From positions 126,530 through 190,529 of the forward strand of contig NZ_JACYXM010000004.1 in the NCBI RefSeq assembly GCF_014843005.1: 64,000 nucleotides of DNA, given 5' to 3'. How positions within the stretch are numbered: the stretch's first letter is position 1; each line of letters opens with the position of its first letter. This document shows, piece after piece, positions 41,549 through 50,916 of the stretch. A model generated the notes under the pieces. The model was not told the origin of the DNA. It worked only from the letters and a program-made list of their open reading frames with translations, and searched no databases. The position numbers and the translations under genes are program-made. This stretch comes from Rhodanobacter sp. DHG33 (GTDB lineage: Bacteria > Pseudomonadota > Gammaproteobacteria > Xanthomonadales > Rhodanobacteraceae).

Positions 41549-41597
41549 TGCTGCTCACGGGTGGCAACGGAAGACATCACCGCCAACCCGTTGCTAT

Positions 41598-41813
41598 TCA
41601 GAGCTTCTGCTCGTCGACCTGATCGAGGATATCTTGCACGGCGAGAGCCGCGTCAAAGATGGCCTCCCCCAGCGTCGACACGCTTTGGGGTTGCAGGTGC
41701 TCCGTGTCGCAGAACGTGATTGCATCTCCATTGGCTGTGATCGTGCGGAGCAGTGCGTTGAGCCGGTCGATCTGGTCGACGGTGACTCCGAAAATAAGGT
41801 GATCGTGTGTCAT
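41598..41813 (-). CDS. 71-residue protein divergent from an XRE regulator
   Basis: 71 residues, ATG 41813 behind AGGACG. Acidic and helical (VTVDQIDRLNALLRTITANG, LGEAIFDAALAVQDILDQVDEQ). No known family is recognised. It is divergent from the small XRE-type regulator with a palindrome between, so the two are probably co-regulated; an antitoxin-like or regulator-partner role is conceivable but not shown. Confidence 0.65.
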   Translation of the reverse strand: MTHDHLIFGVTVDQIDRLNALLRTITANGDAITFCDTEHLQPQSVSTLGEAIFDAALAVQDILDQVDEQKL

Positions 41814-41863
41814 GGCGTCCGTCCTTTGGCGATCTCGCGGGCTCGGTCATCCGCGCATCAAGA

Positions 41864-41897
41864 ATATCCGTTTTTCAGATATTTGAAAAGCAGATAT
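41864..41897. promoter_or_regulatory. Imperfect palindrome, probable XRE operator
   Basis: ATATCCGTTTTTCA and TGAAAAGCAGATAT (12 of 14 positions complementary, spacer GATATT) lie 31 bp before the XRE gene start and 50 bp before the divergent 71-residue gene. The position suggests autoregulation of both. Confidence 0.6.
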
Positions 41898-41928
41898 AGC
41901 GTCGTGACGATCTCCACGGATCGTCACC

Positions 41929-42219
41929 ATGCCCGCGAAGTCCATACATAAGAGCGAGTACTTGGTGCTGCTGAGTCACCTACGTGCACTACGCACAGCA
42001 GCCGGCCTGACCCAAGCTGAGTTAAGCGCAGCATTGCAGCGCCCTCAATCCTATGTCAGCGATGTCGAGCGAGGCTCACGCCGAATGGATCTGCTGCAGC
42101 TGCAGGAATTCTGCAGTGCATGTGGCAAATCACTGACCAAGTTCGTCGATGAATTCGAACAAGAGTTGGAACAAGCGAAACCTACTCGAAGCTACCGAAA
42201 CGGCCGTCTCATCAAGTGA
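41929..42219 (+). CDS. XRE-family helix-turn-helix regulator
   Basis: 96 residues. The helix-turn-helix is at about 13-66: LVLLSHLRALRTAAGLTQAELSAAL, then RPQSYVSDVERGSRRMDLLQLQEFCSACG (both quoted only to show the spacing of the Q-x-x-x-S/Y-V-S-x-x-E-x-G pattern). It has no ligand domain, and a basic tail (RSYRNGRLIK). It probably dimerises and represses at the palindrome upstream. Such small regulators accompany toxin-antitoxin and phage-related loci. Confidence 0.88.
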   Translation: MPAKSIHKSEYLVLLSHLRALRTAAGLTQAELSAALQRPQSYVSDVERGSRRMDLLQLQEFCSACGKSLTKFVDEFEQELEQAKPTRSYRNGRLIK

Positions 42220-42498
42220 ATCAGCTCTATTCCAACATCAGTCGAAATGCGGCTAAGAGTGCCTTGGGTCAGCCTGCAACTCACCATTCGCGGGGCACTA
42301 ACATACATAAAATCCACTCTGGCCCCGGTTTTGCGCGACAGAGTTCAGCTTTCTGAGTTACAGAATACCCCTGCCCGTGTCTTTCAACGAAAACGTGCCG
42401 GGGTAATCCGGTGCGCGTTGCTATGAATCAAGAAGTGAATCCGACCCCGTTTTGGTAGAAGCCAGGCCCTGACGCTTCGCTACCGCCTCCAATTCTTA
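42220..42498. other. Intergenic region with two CACTCTGACCCC-type repeats
   Basis: Copies at 42309-42334 (AAAATCCACTCTGGCCCC then GGTTTTGC) and 42432-42455 (GAAGTGAATCCGACCCCG then TTTTGG). No gene. The composition changes sharply to AT-rich after about 42480. Confidence 0.6.
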
Positions 42499-42975
42499 TT
42501 AAGATGCGCACAATGCTATGCCGAGTTGAACGCCATGTAAGTAGAAGCCAAATAAAATTGCTACCACCACAACGACCAGTAAAATATAAGTCTCATACCA
42601 CCGAAACATATCGCGAAAACGCGGCAACGGCTTACTTGCAACGCCAACAGCCGACTCCAGATCAGACTCGTCCCGACGATACCCCAGCCAAGCCAAAATT
42701 CCGCACGAAATCATTAAAATAGAGAAAATCGTTAAAATTATAAATAATAGAAACAAACCACGAAGAAAAAGGTCAGCAGACTCACAACTCAATGAGCCGC
42801 CCCGCGTAGCGACGACAATCTTATAACACCCCCCAAGGAGCAGCGCCATGCCCGCTTGATAAATCGACACAATCTTAAAACTCACTCCATTTAAGTACTT
42901 CTTTTGTTCCAGTACATACTTATAACGCTCCAGCGCAAAATCGCCACCTTGATCAACACATTGCTTCTTATTCAT
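42499..42975 (-). CDS. Small membrane protein coupled to the HD/Hsp90-like protein
   Basis: 158 residues. The ATG at 42975 shares one base with the TAA stop of the upstream gene (TAATG), so translation is coupled. The first 35 residues are hydrophilic (MNKKQCVDQGGDFALERYKYV), then come hydrophobic segments at about 38-58 (FKIVSIYQAGMALLLGG), 70-97 (LFLRGLFLLFIILTIFSILM) and 128-150 (YILLVVVVVAILFGFYLHG). No known family. Strongly AT-rich. In a two-gene unit with a large sensor-like ATPase it could be the membrane effector, by analogy with other conflict systems; this is inference. Confidence 0.75.
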   Translation of the reverse strand: MNKKQCVDQGGDFALERYKYVLEQKKYLNGVSFKIVSIYQAGMALLLGGCYKIVVATRGGSLSCESADLFLRGLFLLFIILTIFSILMISCGILAWLGYRRDESDLESAVGVASKPLPRFRDMFRWYETYILLVVVVVAILFGFYLHGVQLGIALCAS

Positions 42976-45900
42976 TAGGCACTCTTCCGATCCCAAGCGT
43001 AAGGATTAAAGAAAGTGACATCACTTCCCCGCGCAGCCGCCAGAAAACCTGACATCTTCTGGAGATAGGGAGCGAAGTGCTGATATACGGCCACGTCAAA
43101 GGTACGTTTTATATTATCTTCATCCATACCCTTAAGTTTCCAACCACTACCAAGCCATACCTCCAACATCATAAAGTAAAGCGCCAAACCTCTCAGATTA
43201 TCATCGTTTTGTTCTGACCATAGATCATTGAAGAAAGCCGCGACAGGCTCTTCTGATTTAAAATAAAAACCCTGGTTGAAAGAAAATCCCGTCGCCGCAT
43301 CTAAGCCTGCGGTCTTAATATTACCAATTGGAATAAAAGCGCGCGCCGTGCCGGCTCGCAAACGCCCTACTCTTGTAGCCTCTCGCGCATCAGCCAGCAA
43401 CGCCACAAACCTTCTATCGAATTGCGATACCGCGCGTAAAATATCCGCCGAGCGCAACCATCTCGATGACTCCCCTTTCTTATTCCATCGCAAACTGATT
43501 CGCCTAGAAGCTTCAGAAGCCACGACCTCCGAAATTTCAAACCCACCATCAAGCATTTCGGATATATATCCTGATGCTCCGAAATTTAAAACAGTCAGTC
43601 CGTCAGGGTAAGAATCTTGACGCCCAATTACGCCAAGCAGCGTACGCGCAGTCACATTTTCTGGCGCCTCTCTAACAAGGTATTCAATCGATCTCGACAG
43701 GGGCGACTCGACTGTCCAAAATTCCTCAGCGCGCTCGACATCTCTAAAGGAAACTTTGCTTCTTCCAGTTCCCCCTGACTCAGCCACCAGCATCGGAATC
43801 TCTGCAATAGCCTCCTGCAACGCAGACGAACGCACTGGTGGCACGTTGCTAGGAATCAAACTCGACGCAATGAATGGCGCCTCACCAACTGCCCTCGTGA
43901 GTGAATAGCCCTCCTGGCTAGAAAGCCTTTCTATCTCATTTGTAACGTGCCTAGCATAGAGGCGATAAATACAGGAAATCATCTCCCGCTGTTCAATTGT
44001 ATCCTCTAAAGCCGATCGCGCCACGTTAGTTTTTGGAGCATTCGGCCCAGTCGCGTTAGCTATGGCCAAAATGCTGGCCCCCTTAAATCCAGGAGTCGCA
44101 AACTCCACTCCGACACCCTCAATGCAAGTAGCGATAGGCGGACGCTCATTTCGCAATGTAGATCGCGATGTAGATCGCGAATCGCTATCGGCCTGTACGA
44201 AACTCCAATCTCGGAACAATTTATTCTTTGAAACTGCAAATGCCAGAGTAACTCCATTTTCCTCCACTTCCCGAACCTCATACTCCCCCCCAGCGCGAGC
44301 GCGAGCCGCCATTGAGGTAGACAAGTAAGATTGGATTGCATCCTTCGGTGAAGCGTAGCCAATTATCTGGGGGGGATTCTCATCTATCTGAACCGTCACA
44401 CGACATCTTGGAAACATGAGCCACATCCTAGCTATATCCAAGACATCCCCAATTGCCGCCGTGGGCCGAACAACTAACCGCACCAATGTTCCGTGCGGAA
44501 AAACTTGAATTTCCCCCTTATCTTTAATCTTATCCAGCAATTTAATTAAATACTTTCCGTGAACAGAGCGCAGCGCAATTCGACGCGCCTGATCATCGTC
44601 GGGGCTGCAAGTCGTGATTTCGACATCGTCGGAAACCATAAACGCAGATAACACTCCGATGCCAAAGCGACTGATAGAACTAAAGCCCGGGTGCTTTTCC
44701 TTGAATTGCGGATCTTGATAGCGCGACGAGCCCACCTTTAAGAGGTGATTAACAATAACTTCCTGGGACATTCCCGTTCCGTTATCCTTAACAATCAGCT
44801 CTCTACTAGCAGAGCGCCAAACTATATTAATTTCGCCCTCATCACAGAGTTCGCTCGCTTCAGAATTTTTTTGCAAGCGAACTGCGTCTAGAGCATTCTG
44901 AGTTAACTCCCGCAGAACGACCGTCGTATCGTTATAAAGGGTGTGTCCAGTGAGAAGATCAAGTATCTTCTGCTGATCTAAAGTGAAGCCGAAGGACTGG
45001 GTGAGAAAGCCGACAGCCTCCACATTGGAAGAATCAATAAATCGCCAAGGATAAACGAGCGGGCGCGCAATCTTGCCTGCGGACTTAGCGATTGCATTGA
45101 AGCAGCTTAGAATTTCACGCTGAGCATACGCCAAATATGTAGTCAATCCGAAAAATCCATCGGCATGTTCAAATTCCGCGTGCACTTCAATCGTGTCCGG
45201 CTGAACTTCCAAGGAAGCGTTGCCGTCACGATCACTGCCCGGCCTTGCCCTTACGGTTCTTACGGCGTTCTGCTTTTGCCATTCCACCTGACTAAGCGGG
45301 TCAGTGGGATTGATGATCTGATAAAGAACTGACGGAGCCCGTTTCTTTGTTATTTGCAGAAGGTCTACGGTACGAAGAATCGCTGCGACGTACTGCAGGT
45401 TGACTGACTCTTGCTCGAGATCGCCGTATGGCTGAGACAGCTTGTATTTAGCTGTGTCATTTATGTCATCACGCGTATGACTCTCACAAAGAAGAGCCAA
45501 ATCCCTTCTGAAAGTAATTCCTAATTTTTCAAATAAGCCAAATATAATTTTTCGAATCGGAGCCGATGAATCATTTGAATCTTTTGCTCCCCCTTCTACC
45601 CATATTCGAATTCGTTGACCATGATGAAACCTAACAAATTCTTGATACCAAATTCTATCAGCCTCCTTGGGATCGAGAAGTTCTAAACGAGCACGCAACT
45701 CTGCTTGCTGAGTCGCCGATATGACAGGCTCATTCTTAAATTTCTGAAAATCAGCATTAGAAGCGCGCGCAGAAAACTCATCGCGACTTATCAAGAGTCC
45801 GACGTCATGAAAATAAATTCCAAGTACCAGCATAAGGTAATCCGCAGGCGTCATTAGCAACCTGGCATCGCTCGGAATTAACCACTCAGCCGTACGAAGC

Positions 45901-46079
45901 ATACCTTCTACGTGAGCGAAGCTATGATCAGTATATTCATCAAAGAAACCATACCGCCGCACTTCATTCAACAATAAAGCGACAGTCTCACGAACCTCAC
46001 GCAGATTGAGTGGAAAACTTGGAAGCTCAGTTGCTCCCAACGCCATCTTCTCCAAGTGCCCCCAAGCAATATCTGACAT
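42975..46079 (-). CDS. HD-domain / Hsp90-like GHKL ATPase fusion protein
   Basis: 1034 residues. GGGGGAGGAAGGG precedes the ATG. The N-terminal third is an HD-type phosphohydrolase: His52/His56 (HSFAHVEG), the HD pair His91-Asp92 (IYFHDVGLL), histidines at 152-153 (FHHGQR), His201 and Asp239. A GHKL ATPase follows with all Hsp90-type boxes: Glu391-Asn395-Asp398 in RELTQNALDAV, DNGTGM at 432-437, and SRFGIGVLSAFMVSDDVEI at about 470-488. The remaining 500 residues resemble the Hsp90 middle region and then an unknown tail. AT-rich, operonic with a membrane protein. HD-Hsp90 fusions have been predicted as conflict proteins; function here is inferred. Confidence 0.88.
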   Translation of the reverse strand: MSDIAWGHLEKMALGATELPSFPLNLREVRETVALLLNEVRRYGFFDEYTDHSFAHVEGMLRTAEWLIPSDARLLMTPADYLMLVLGIYFHDVGLLISRDEFSARASNADFQKFKNEPVISATQQAELRARLELLDPKEADRIWYQEFVRFHHGQRIRIWVEGGAKDSNDSSAPIRKIIFGLFEKLGITFRRDLALLCESHTRDDINDTAKYKLSQPYGDLEQESVNLQYVAAILRTVDLLQITKKRAPSVLYQIINPTDPLSQVEWQKQNAVRTVRARPGSDRDGNASLEVQPDTIEVHAEFEHADGFFGLTTYLAYAQREILSCFNAIAKSAGKIARPLVYPWRFIDSSNVEAVGFLTQSFGFTLDQQKILDLLTGHTLYNDTTVVLRELTQNALDAVRLQKNSEASELCDEGEINIVWRSASRELIVKDNGTGMSQEVIVNHLLKVGSSRYQDPQFKEKHPGFSSISRFGIGVLSAFMVSDDVEITTCSPDDDQARRIALRSVHGKYLIKLLDKIKDKGEIQVFPHGTLVRLVVRPTAAIGDVLDIARMWLMFPRCRVTVQIDENPPQIIGYASPKDAIQSYLSTSMAARARAGGEYEVREVEENGVTLAFAVSKNKLFRDWSFVQADSDSRSTSRSTLRNERPPIATCIEGVGVEFATPGFKGASILAIANATGPNAPKTNVARSALEDTIEQREMISCIYRLYARHVTNEIERLSSQEGYSLTRAVGEAPFIASSLIPSNVPPVRSSALQEAIAEIPMLVAESGGTGRSKVSFRDVERAEEFWTVESPLSRSIEYLVREAPENVTARTLLGVIGRQDSYPDGLTVLNFGASGYISEMLDGGFEISEVVASEASRRISLRWNKKGESSRWLRSADILRAVSQFDRRFVALLADAREATRVGRLRAGTARAFIPIGNIKTAGLDAATGFSFNQGFYFKSEEPVAAFFNDLWSEQNDDNLRGLALYFMMLEVWLGSGWKLKGMDEDNIKRTFDVAVYQHFAPYLQKMSGFLAAARGSDVTFFNPYAWDRKSA

Positions 46080-46110
46080 CCCTTCCTCCCCCTATTTAAC
46101 TGCAAAGTTA

Positions 46111-46129
46111 GCTCAATCCATACTTGAGC
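46111..46129. promoter_or_regulatory. Short palindrome in the promoter of the HD/Hsp90 operon
   Basis: GCTCAA, TCCATAC, TTGAGC: a 6-bp inverted repeat 32 bp upstream of the ATG, within the only 67 bp separating the operon from icmF. It could bind a regulator. Confidence 0.4.
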
Positions 46130-46146
46130 GCTTGAAAGCATGAGCA

Positions 46147-49100
46147 TTACATATTCCGCCGGTACTCCCCACCCACGTCATACAACGCATGGCTGATCTG
46201 CCCCAGCGAATGCGTCTTCACCGCCTCCATCAGCGCATTGAACACATTCTTGCGATCACGCGCGGTGTTTTGCAGGTAGGCCAGCCCATGGTTGTCGTGC
46301 ACCTGCGTCACAGGCGCGTCGGTGGAGTCGGTGCCGTGCGCGTGTGAGGTCTCGCCAGCAGGCGCCAGCGCGTTGCGCGCCTTCTGGTAGGCCTGCACAT
46401 TGGCAATCTGCTGCCCCTTCTCCTCCTCGGTCGAGCGGATCAGCTCGATCTCGGTGGCGATCTCGCCGCCGTGGTTCTTGGGCAGGAAGGTGTTGACGCC
46501 GATCAGCGGCAGCGAGCCGTCGTGCTTCTTGTGCTCGTAGTACAGGCTCTCTTCCTGGATCTTGCCGCGCTGGTACATGGTGTCCATGGCGCCGAGCACG
46601 CCGCCGCGCTCGCTGATGGCTTCGAACTCCTTGTACACGGCCTCTTCCACCAGGTCGGTGAGCTCTTCGACGATGTAGCTCCCCTGCCAGGGGTTTTCGT
46701 TGAAGTTGAGGCCCAGCTCTTTGTTGATGATCATCTGGATCGCCACGGCGCGGCGCACGCTTTCTTCCGTGGGCGTGGTGATGGCTTCGTCGTAGGCGTT
46801 GGTGTGCAGGCTGTTGCAGTTGTCGAACAGCGCGTACAGGGCCTGCAGCGTGGTGCGGATGTCGTTGAACTGGATTTCCTGCGCGTGCAGGGAGCGGCCG
46901 CTGGTCTGGATGTGGTACTTCATCATCTGACTGCGGCTGCTGGCGCCGTAGCGCTCGCGCATGGCGCGGGCCCAGATGCGGCGGGCCACGCGGCCGATCA
47001 CGGTGTACTCCGGGTCCATGCCGTTGGAGAAGAAGAACGACAGGTTGGGCGCGAAGTCGTCGATCTTCATGCCGCGCGCGAGGTAGTACTCCACGATGGT
47101 GAAGCCATTGCTCAGGGTGAAGGCGAGCTGGCTGATCGGGTTGGCCCCGGCTTCGGCGATGTGGTAGCCGGAGATGGAGACGGAGTAGAAGTTGCGAACC
47201 TTGTGCTCCACGAAGTACTGCTGGATGTCGCCCATCATGCGCAGGGCGAATTCGGTGGAGAAGATGCAGGTGTTCTGCGCCTGGTCCTCTTTGAGGATGT
47301 CAGCCTGCACGGTGCCGCGCACGGTGTTGAGGGTTTCGGCCTTGATGCGGGCGTAGGTGTCCGCGTCCACCAGCTGGTCGCCGGTGACGCCGAGCAGGCC
47401 GAGGCCGAGACCTTCGTTGCCCTTGGGCAGCTCGCCGGAGTACTGCGGGCGGCCATTCGGGAACATGGCGGCGATCTGCTTTTCCGCCGCGGCCCAGCGG
47501 GCGGGGTCTTCCTTAAGGTGTTTCTCGATGTTCTGGTCGATCGCGGTGTTCATGAACATCGCGAGGATGATGGGCGCGGGGCCGTTGATGGTCATCGACA
47601 CGGAGCTGGTGGGCGCGCTGAGGTCGAAGCCGGAGTACAGCTTCTTCATGTCGTCCAGCGTGGCGATGTTGACGCCGGAGTTGCCGATCTTGCCGTAGAT
47701 GTCGGGGCGCGGCGCCGGGTCTTCACCGTACAGGGTGACGGAGTCGAACGCGGTGGAGAGGCGCGTGGCCGCGCCGCCCTGGCTGAGGTAGTGGAAGCGG
47801 CGGTTGGTGCGCTCGGGCGTGCCCTCGCCCGCGAACATGCGGGTGGGATCCTCACCGCTGCGGCGATACGGGTACACGCCGCCGGTGTAGGGGTAGTAGC
47901 CGGGCAGGTTTTCCTTGCCGAGGAACACGAGCTGGTCGCCCCAGCTTTCGGTCTTGGGCGGAGCCACCTTGGGGATCTTCTGGTGGCTGAGCGAGACGCG
48001 GTAGTTCTCGACGCGGATGGTCTTGTCGCGCACTTTGTATTCGTTGACGTCCGTGGTCACGGACTCACGCAGCTTGGGCCAGTCGCGCAGCAGGTGGATG
48101 GACTCGTGGCTGAGTTCCTTGAGCGCGGTGTTGTAGCGCTGGCGGAGCAGCAGCAGGGTGCGGTCGGCGGCGTGCGTGTCCTGCGGGTGCAGGTCGTCGG
48201 CGTGGTAGAGCTCCAGCGGCTTGGGCAGCTTGTCGTCGCCGAGTTCCTTGAGCGATTCGTAATAGTGCTGCGCCTTGCTGGCGGCTTCGGCCTGGTGGAG
48301 CACGGCGGCGTTGATGCCGCGGCCCTGCTCGGCGATCTCGGCGAGGTAGCGCACGCGGCTGCCGGGGATCAGCACGGTGGCGCGCGGCTCCTTGAGCGTG
48401 GTGTCGATCTGCGGTGTCCACTTGTCCACCGGCAGGTGCAGCTTGTCGCGCATCAGCCGGCACAGGTTGGCGAACATCCAGGTGACGCCGGGGTCGTTGA
48501 ACTGGCTGGCGATGGAGGGGTACACCGGCACGTCTTCGTCCTTGACGGCGAAGGCGGTGTGGTTGCGCTTCCACTGCTTGCGCACATCGCGCAGGGCGTC
48601 TTCCGCGCCGCGCTTGTCGAACTTGTTGAGCACCACCAGGTCGGCGAAGTCGATCATGTCGATCTTCTCCAGCTGGCTGGCCGCGCCGTAGTCGCTGGTC
48701 ATCACGTAGACCGGGAAATCCACCAGGTCGACGATCTCGGAGTCACTTTGGCCGATACCGGCGGTTTCCACGATCACCAGGTCGTAGGGCTGCGCCTTGA
48801 GGAAGTCGATGCAGTCGTGCAGCACTTCGTTGGTGGCGGCGTGCTGGCGGCGCGTGGCCATGGAGCGCATGTAGACGCGGTGGCTGCGCAGCGCATTCAT
48901 GCGGATACGGTCGCCGAGCAGCGCGCCACCGGAACGGCGGCGGGTGGGGTCGATGGCGAGCACGGCGATGCGCATGTGCGGGAAGGCGTGCAGGAAGCGC
49001 AGCAGCAGCTCGTCCACCACGCTGGATTTGCCCGCGCCGCCGGTGCCGGTGAGGCCGAGCACAGGGGTGGCCTTGCCGGCCAGCTTCCACTGCTTGCGCA

Positions 49101-49680
49101 GGTGGTCGAGGTCGGTGGCGGAGAGCTTGCCCTCTTCGATGGCGCTGAGCATGTGGCCGATGGAGATCTCGTCGTCCACGTCCACCTTGGATTCGGCGGT
49201 GTCGGGCGCGCGCTGCGCGGCGGCGCGGCCGGCGCGCTGCATCACGTCCTCGATCATCTCGGTGAGGCCGAGCTTCATGCCGTCGTTGGGGTGGTAGATG
49301 CGCTCCACGCCGTAGGCCTGCAGCTCCTTGATCTCCTCCGGCGTGATGGTGCCGCCACCGCCGCCGAACACGCGGACGTGGGCGGCGCCGCGCTCCTTGA
49401 GCATGTCGACCATGTACTTGAAGTACTCGACGTGGCCGCCCTGGTAGGACGACAGCGCGATGGCGTCGGCGTCCTCTTGCAGCGCGGCGCGCACCACGTC
49501 CTCCACCGAGCGGTTGTGGCCCAGGTGGATCACCTCGGCGCCCTGGCTCTGGATGATGCGGCGCATGATGTTGATGGCCGCGTCGTGGCCATCGAACAGG
49601 CTGGCCGCGGTGACAAAGCGCAGCGGGGTGGTCTCGGCCTGGGGGGAACCGACGGGGACGTGCTTGGCGGGGGAACTCAT
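46147..49680 (-). CDS. icmF: Fused isobutyryl-CoA mutase
   Basis: 1177 residues. ATG 49680 follows GGAG. The domain order is that of IcmF: a B12-binding domain first (DGHDAAIN with His32, then ALSSYQGGH and VFGGGGGT), a MeaB-like GTPase chaperone domain (Walker [10 protein letters not shown] at 212-220, [21 protein letters not shown]) and a C-terminal mutase TIM barrel ([68 protein letters not shown]). It interconverts isobutyryl-CoA and n-butyryl-CoA using adenosylcobalamin. It runs alone; the accessory HD/Hsp90 operon follows it on the same strand. Confidence 0.96.
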   Translation of the reverse strand: MSSPAKHVPVGSPQAETTPLRFVTAASLFDGHDAAINIMRRIIQSQGAEVIHLGHNRSVEDVVRAALQEDADAIALSSYQGGHVEYFKYMVDMLKERGAAHVRVFGGGGGTITPEEIKELQAYGVERIYHPNDGMKLGLTEMIEDVMQRAGRAAAQRAPDTAESKVDVDDEISIGHMLSAIEEGKLSATDLDHLRKQWKLAGKATPVLGLTGTGGAGKSSVVDELLLRFLHAFPHMRIAVLAIDPTRRRSGGALLGDRIRMNALRSHRVYMRSMATRRQHAATNEVLHDCIDFLKAQPYDLVIVETAGIGQSDSEIVDLVDFPVYVMTSDYGAASQLEKIDMIDFADLVVLNKFDKRGAEDALRDVRKQWKRNHTAFAVKDEDVPVYPSIASQFNDPGVTWMFANLCRLMRDKLHLPVDKWTPQIDTTLKEPRATVLIPGSRVRYLAEIAEQGRGINAAVLHQAEAASKAQHYYESLKELGDDKLPKPLELYHADDLHPQDTHAADRTLLLLRQRYNTALKELSHESIHLLRDWPKLRESVTTDVNEYKVRDKTIRVENYRVSLSHQKIPKVAPPKTESWGDQLVFLGKENLPGYYPYTGGVYPYRRSGEDPTRMFAGEGTPERTNRRFHYLSQGGAATRLSTAFDSVTLYGEDPAPRPDIYGKIGNSGVNIATLDDMKKLYSGFDLSAPTSSVSMTINGPAPIILAMFMNTAIDQNIEKHLKEDPARWAAAEKQIAAMFPNGRPQYSGELPKGNEGLGLGLLGVTGDQLVDADTYARIKAETLNTVRGTVQADILKEDQAQNTCIFSTEFALRMMGDIQQYFVEHKVRNFYSVSISGYHIAEAGANPISQLAFTLSNGFTIVEYYLARGMKIDDFAPNLSFFFSNGMDPEYTVIGRVARRIWARAMRERYGASSRSQMMKYHIQTSGRSLHAQEIQFNDIRTTLQALYALFDNCNSLHTNAYDEAITTPTEESVRRAVAIQMIINKELGLNFNENPWQGSYIVEELTDLVEEAVYKEFEAISERGGVLGAMDTMYQRGKIQEESLYYEHKKHDGSLPLIGVNTFLPKNHGGEIATEIELIRSTEEEKGQQIANVQAYQKARNALAPAGETSHAHGTDSTDAPVTQVHDNHGLAYLQNTARDRKNVFNALMEAVKTHSLGQISHALYDVGGEYRRNM

Positions 49681-50009
49681 GGCGACTCCGACATCGTGTG
49701 CGATGAACCGGACGATTTTAATGGGGATCGGTCGCAAGAGCTTGCTGCAGCGCGTGTACCGGGGCGTATGGGGCGATGGCCTCGGACCGTATTTGGCCCC
49801 CGAACCGGCTTACGCCGGCCATGAATTGCCTACATACTGCGGCAACGGCATGGCGCCATCCGGGGCCGGCCAAGGGGACAAACCATCCGAAAGCAGGACA
49901 TGGCCGCCATGCCAGACACGATGCCATCGAGCGTGGCGCGTGCGAACAGCTGGTTCTCTGCCTGCCTCGGTGGGGTTGATGGACTTCAACGCAACTCAGG
50001 GGAAATCGC
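49681..50009. other. Intergenic region without recognisable features
   Basis: About 330 bases between icmF and the first TonB-like gene. It should hold both divergent promoters. The frame antisense and in phase with icmF continues through it but is not supported. The last bases (CAGGGGAAATCGC) are the ribosome-binding site of the next gene. Confidence 0.5.
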
Positions 50010-50858
50010 ATGAAGAAAGCAATGCTTGGCGCCCTGCTCGCCATGGCAGCGATGGGCGCCCAAGCCGCGACCTACCAGGCCGTCGAGTCGTCCGCAGTCG
50101 TGAACGGCACCATCGTGCTGGCCAAGGACGGCACGGTGCAGACCGCGGTCGTCGATGACCCGGCCAAGTACGGCCAGCCCATCGCGGACATGGTGCACAA
50201 CGCGGCGCTGCAGTGGCACTTCCAGCCCGTGCTGCAGGATGGCCAGCCCGTGGTCGCCAAGGCCCGCATGCATGCCCGCGTGGTGCTTTCGCAGAAACCC
50301 GACGGCAACTACAGCGCGCGCATCAAGGGCGTCACGTTCGGCGACGACGACCCGAGCGACACCGGCACGCTGCATGAGGCCGAGCGCGACAAGAAGATTC
50401 GGCCGGGGTACCCCGCGGTCGCGGCCATTGCCCACGTGCAGGCAACGGTCTACGTGTCGCTGCGCGTGGATCGCAGTGGCCGTGTGGTCGACGCCGCCGC
50501 CGAGCAGGTGAACCTCCACGCTGATGGCATCGATGGTACGGAGGGGATGCTCGAGCATTACCGTCAGCTCATGGCACGCCCGGCGCTTGCGGCAGCACGC
50601 AAGATGACGTTCGTGGTCCCCACGACTGGCAAGCTGGCCAAGGAAGACAGCTGGACGGTCCATGTCCCGTTCGTATTCTTGTCTGGGGCAAACCCGGACG
50701 CGCTGCCCGTATGGACAACCTATGTCCCCGGGCCGTACACGCCAGCCCCTTGGGTCGACAAGCCTGACGCGGATGCGGTCGACGCCCTCGCCGACGATGG
50801 CCTGCGGATAGATGGCGCGGGGCCGACCCTGATCCCCACCGCATCCGACCACGGCTAA
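50010..50858 (+). CDS. TonB-like exported protein, tandem paralogue 1
   Basis: 282 residues. AGGGGAA precedes the ATG. Residues 1-20 form a signal peptide (MLGALLAMAAMGAQAAT). Two TonB C-terminal-like modules are visible: VNGTIVLAKDGTVQTAVVDD with NAALQWHFQPVLQDGQPV, and YPAVAAIAHVQATVYVSLRV with MTFVVPTTGKLAKED. The C-terminal 45 residues (YVPGPYTPAPWVDKPDADAV) are shared with the next gene. No inner-membrane anchor remains after cleavage, so it is probably a free periplasmic protein. The next gene is a direct duplicate. Confidence 0.85.
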   Translation: MKKAMLGALLAMAAMGAQAATYQAVESSAVVNGTIVLAKDGTVQTAVVDDPAKYGQPIADMVHNAALQWHFQPVLQDGQPVVAKARMHARVVLSQKPDGNYSARIKGVTFGDDDPSDTGTLHEAERDKKIRPGYPAVAAIAHVQATVYVSLRVDRSGRVVDAAAEQVNLHADGIDGTEGMLEHYRQLMARPALAAARKMTFVVPTTGKLAKEDSWTVHVPFVFLSGANPDALPVWTTYVPGPYTPAPWVDKPDADAVDALADDGLRIDGAGPTLIPTASDHG

Positions 50859-50916
50859 CACACTAAGCAGCATTACCGTCGAATCGACTGACTGCAATGC
50901 CAACCAAGGAAATCGC

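Noticed and set aside
46471-49824. Open frame of over 1100 codons on the plus strand antisense to icmF
   Set aside because: It is a composition artefact opposite a well-supported gene: Val/Gly/His-rich without domains, signal or ribosome-binding site.
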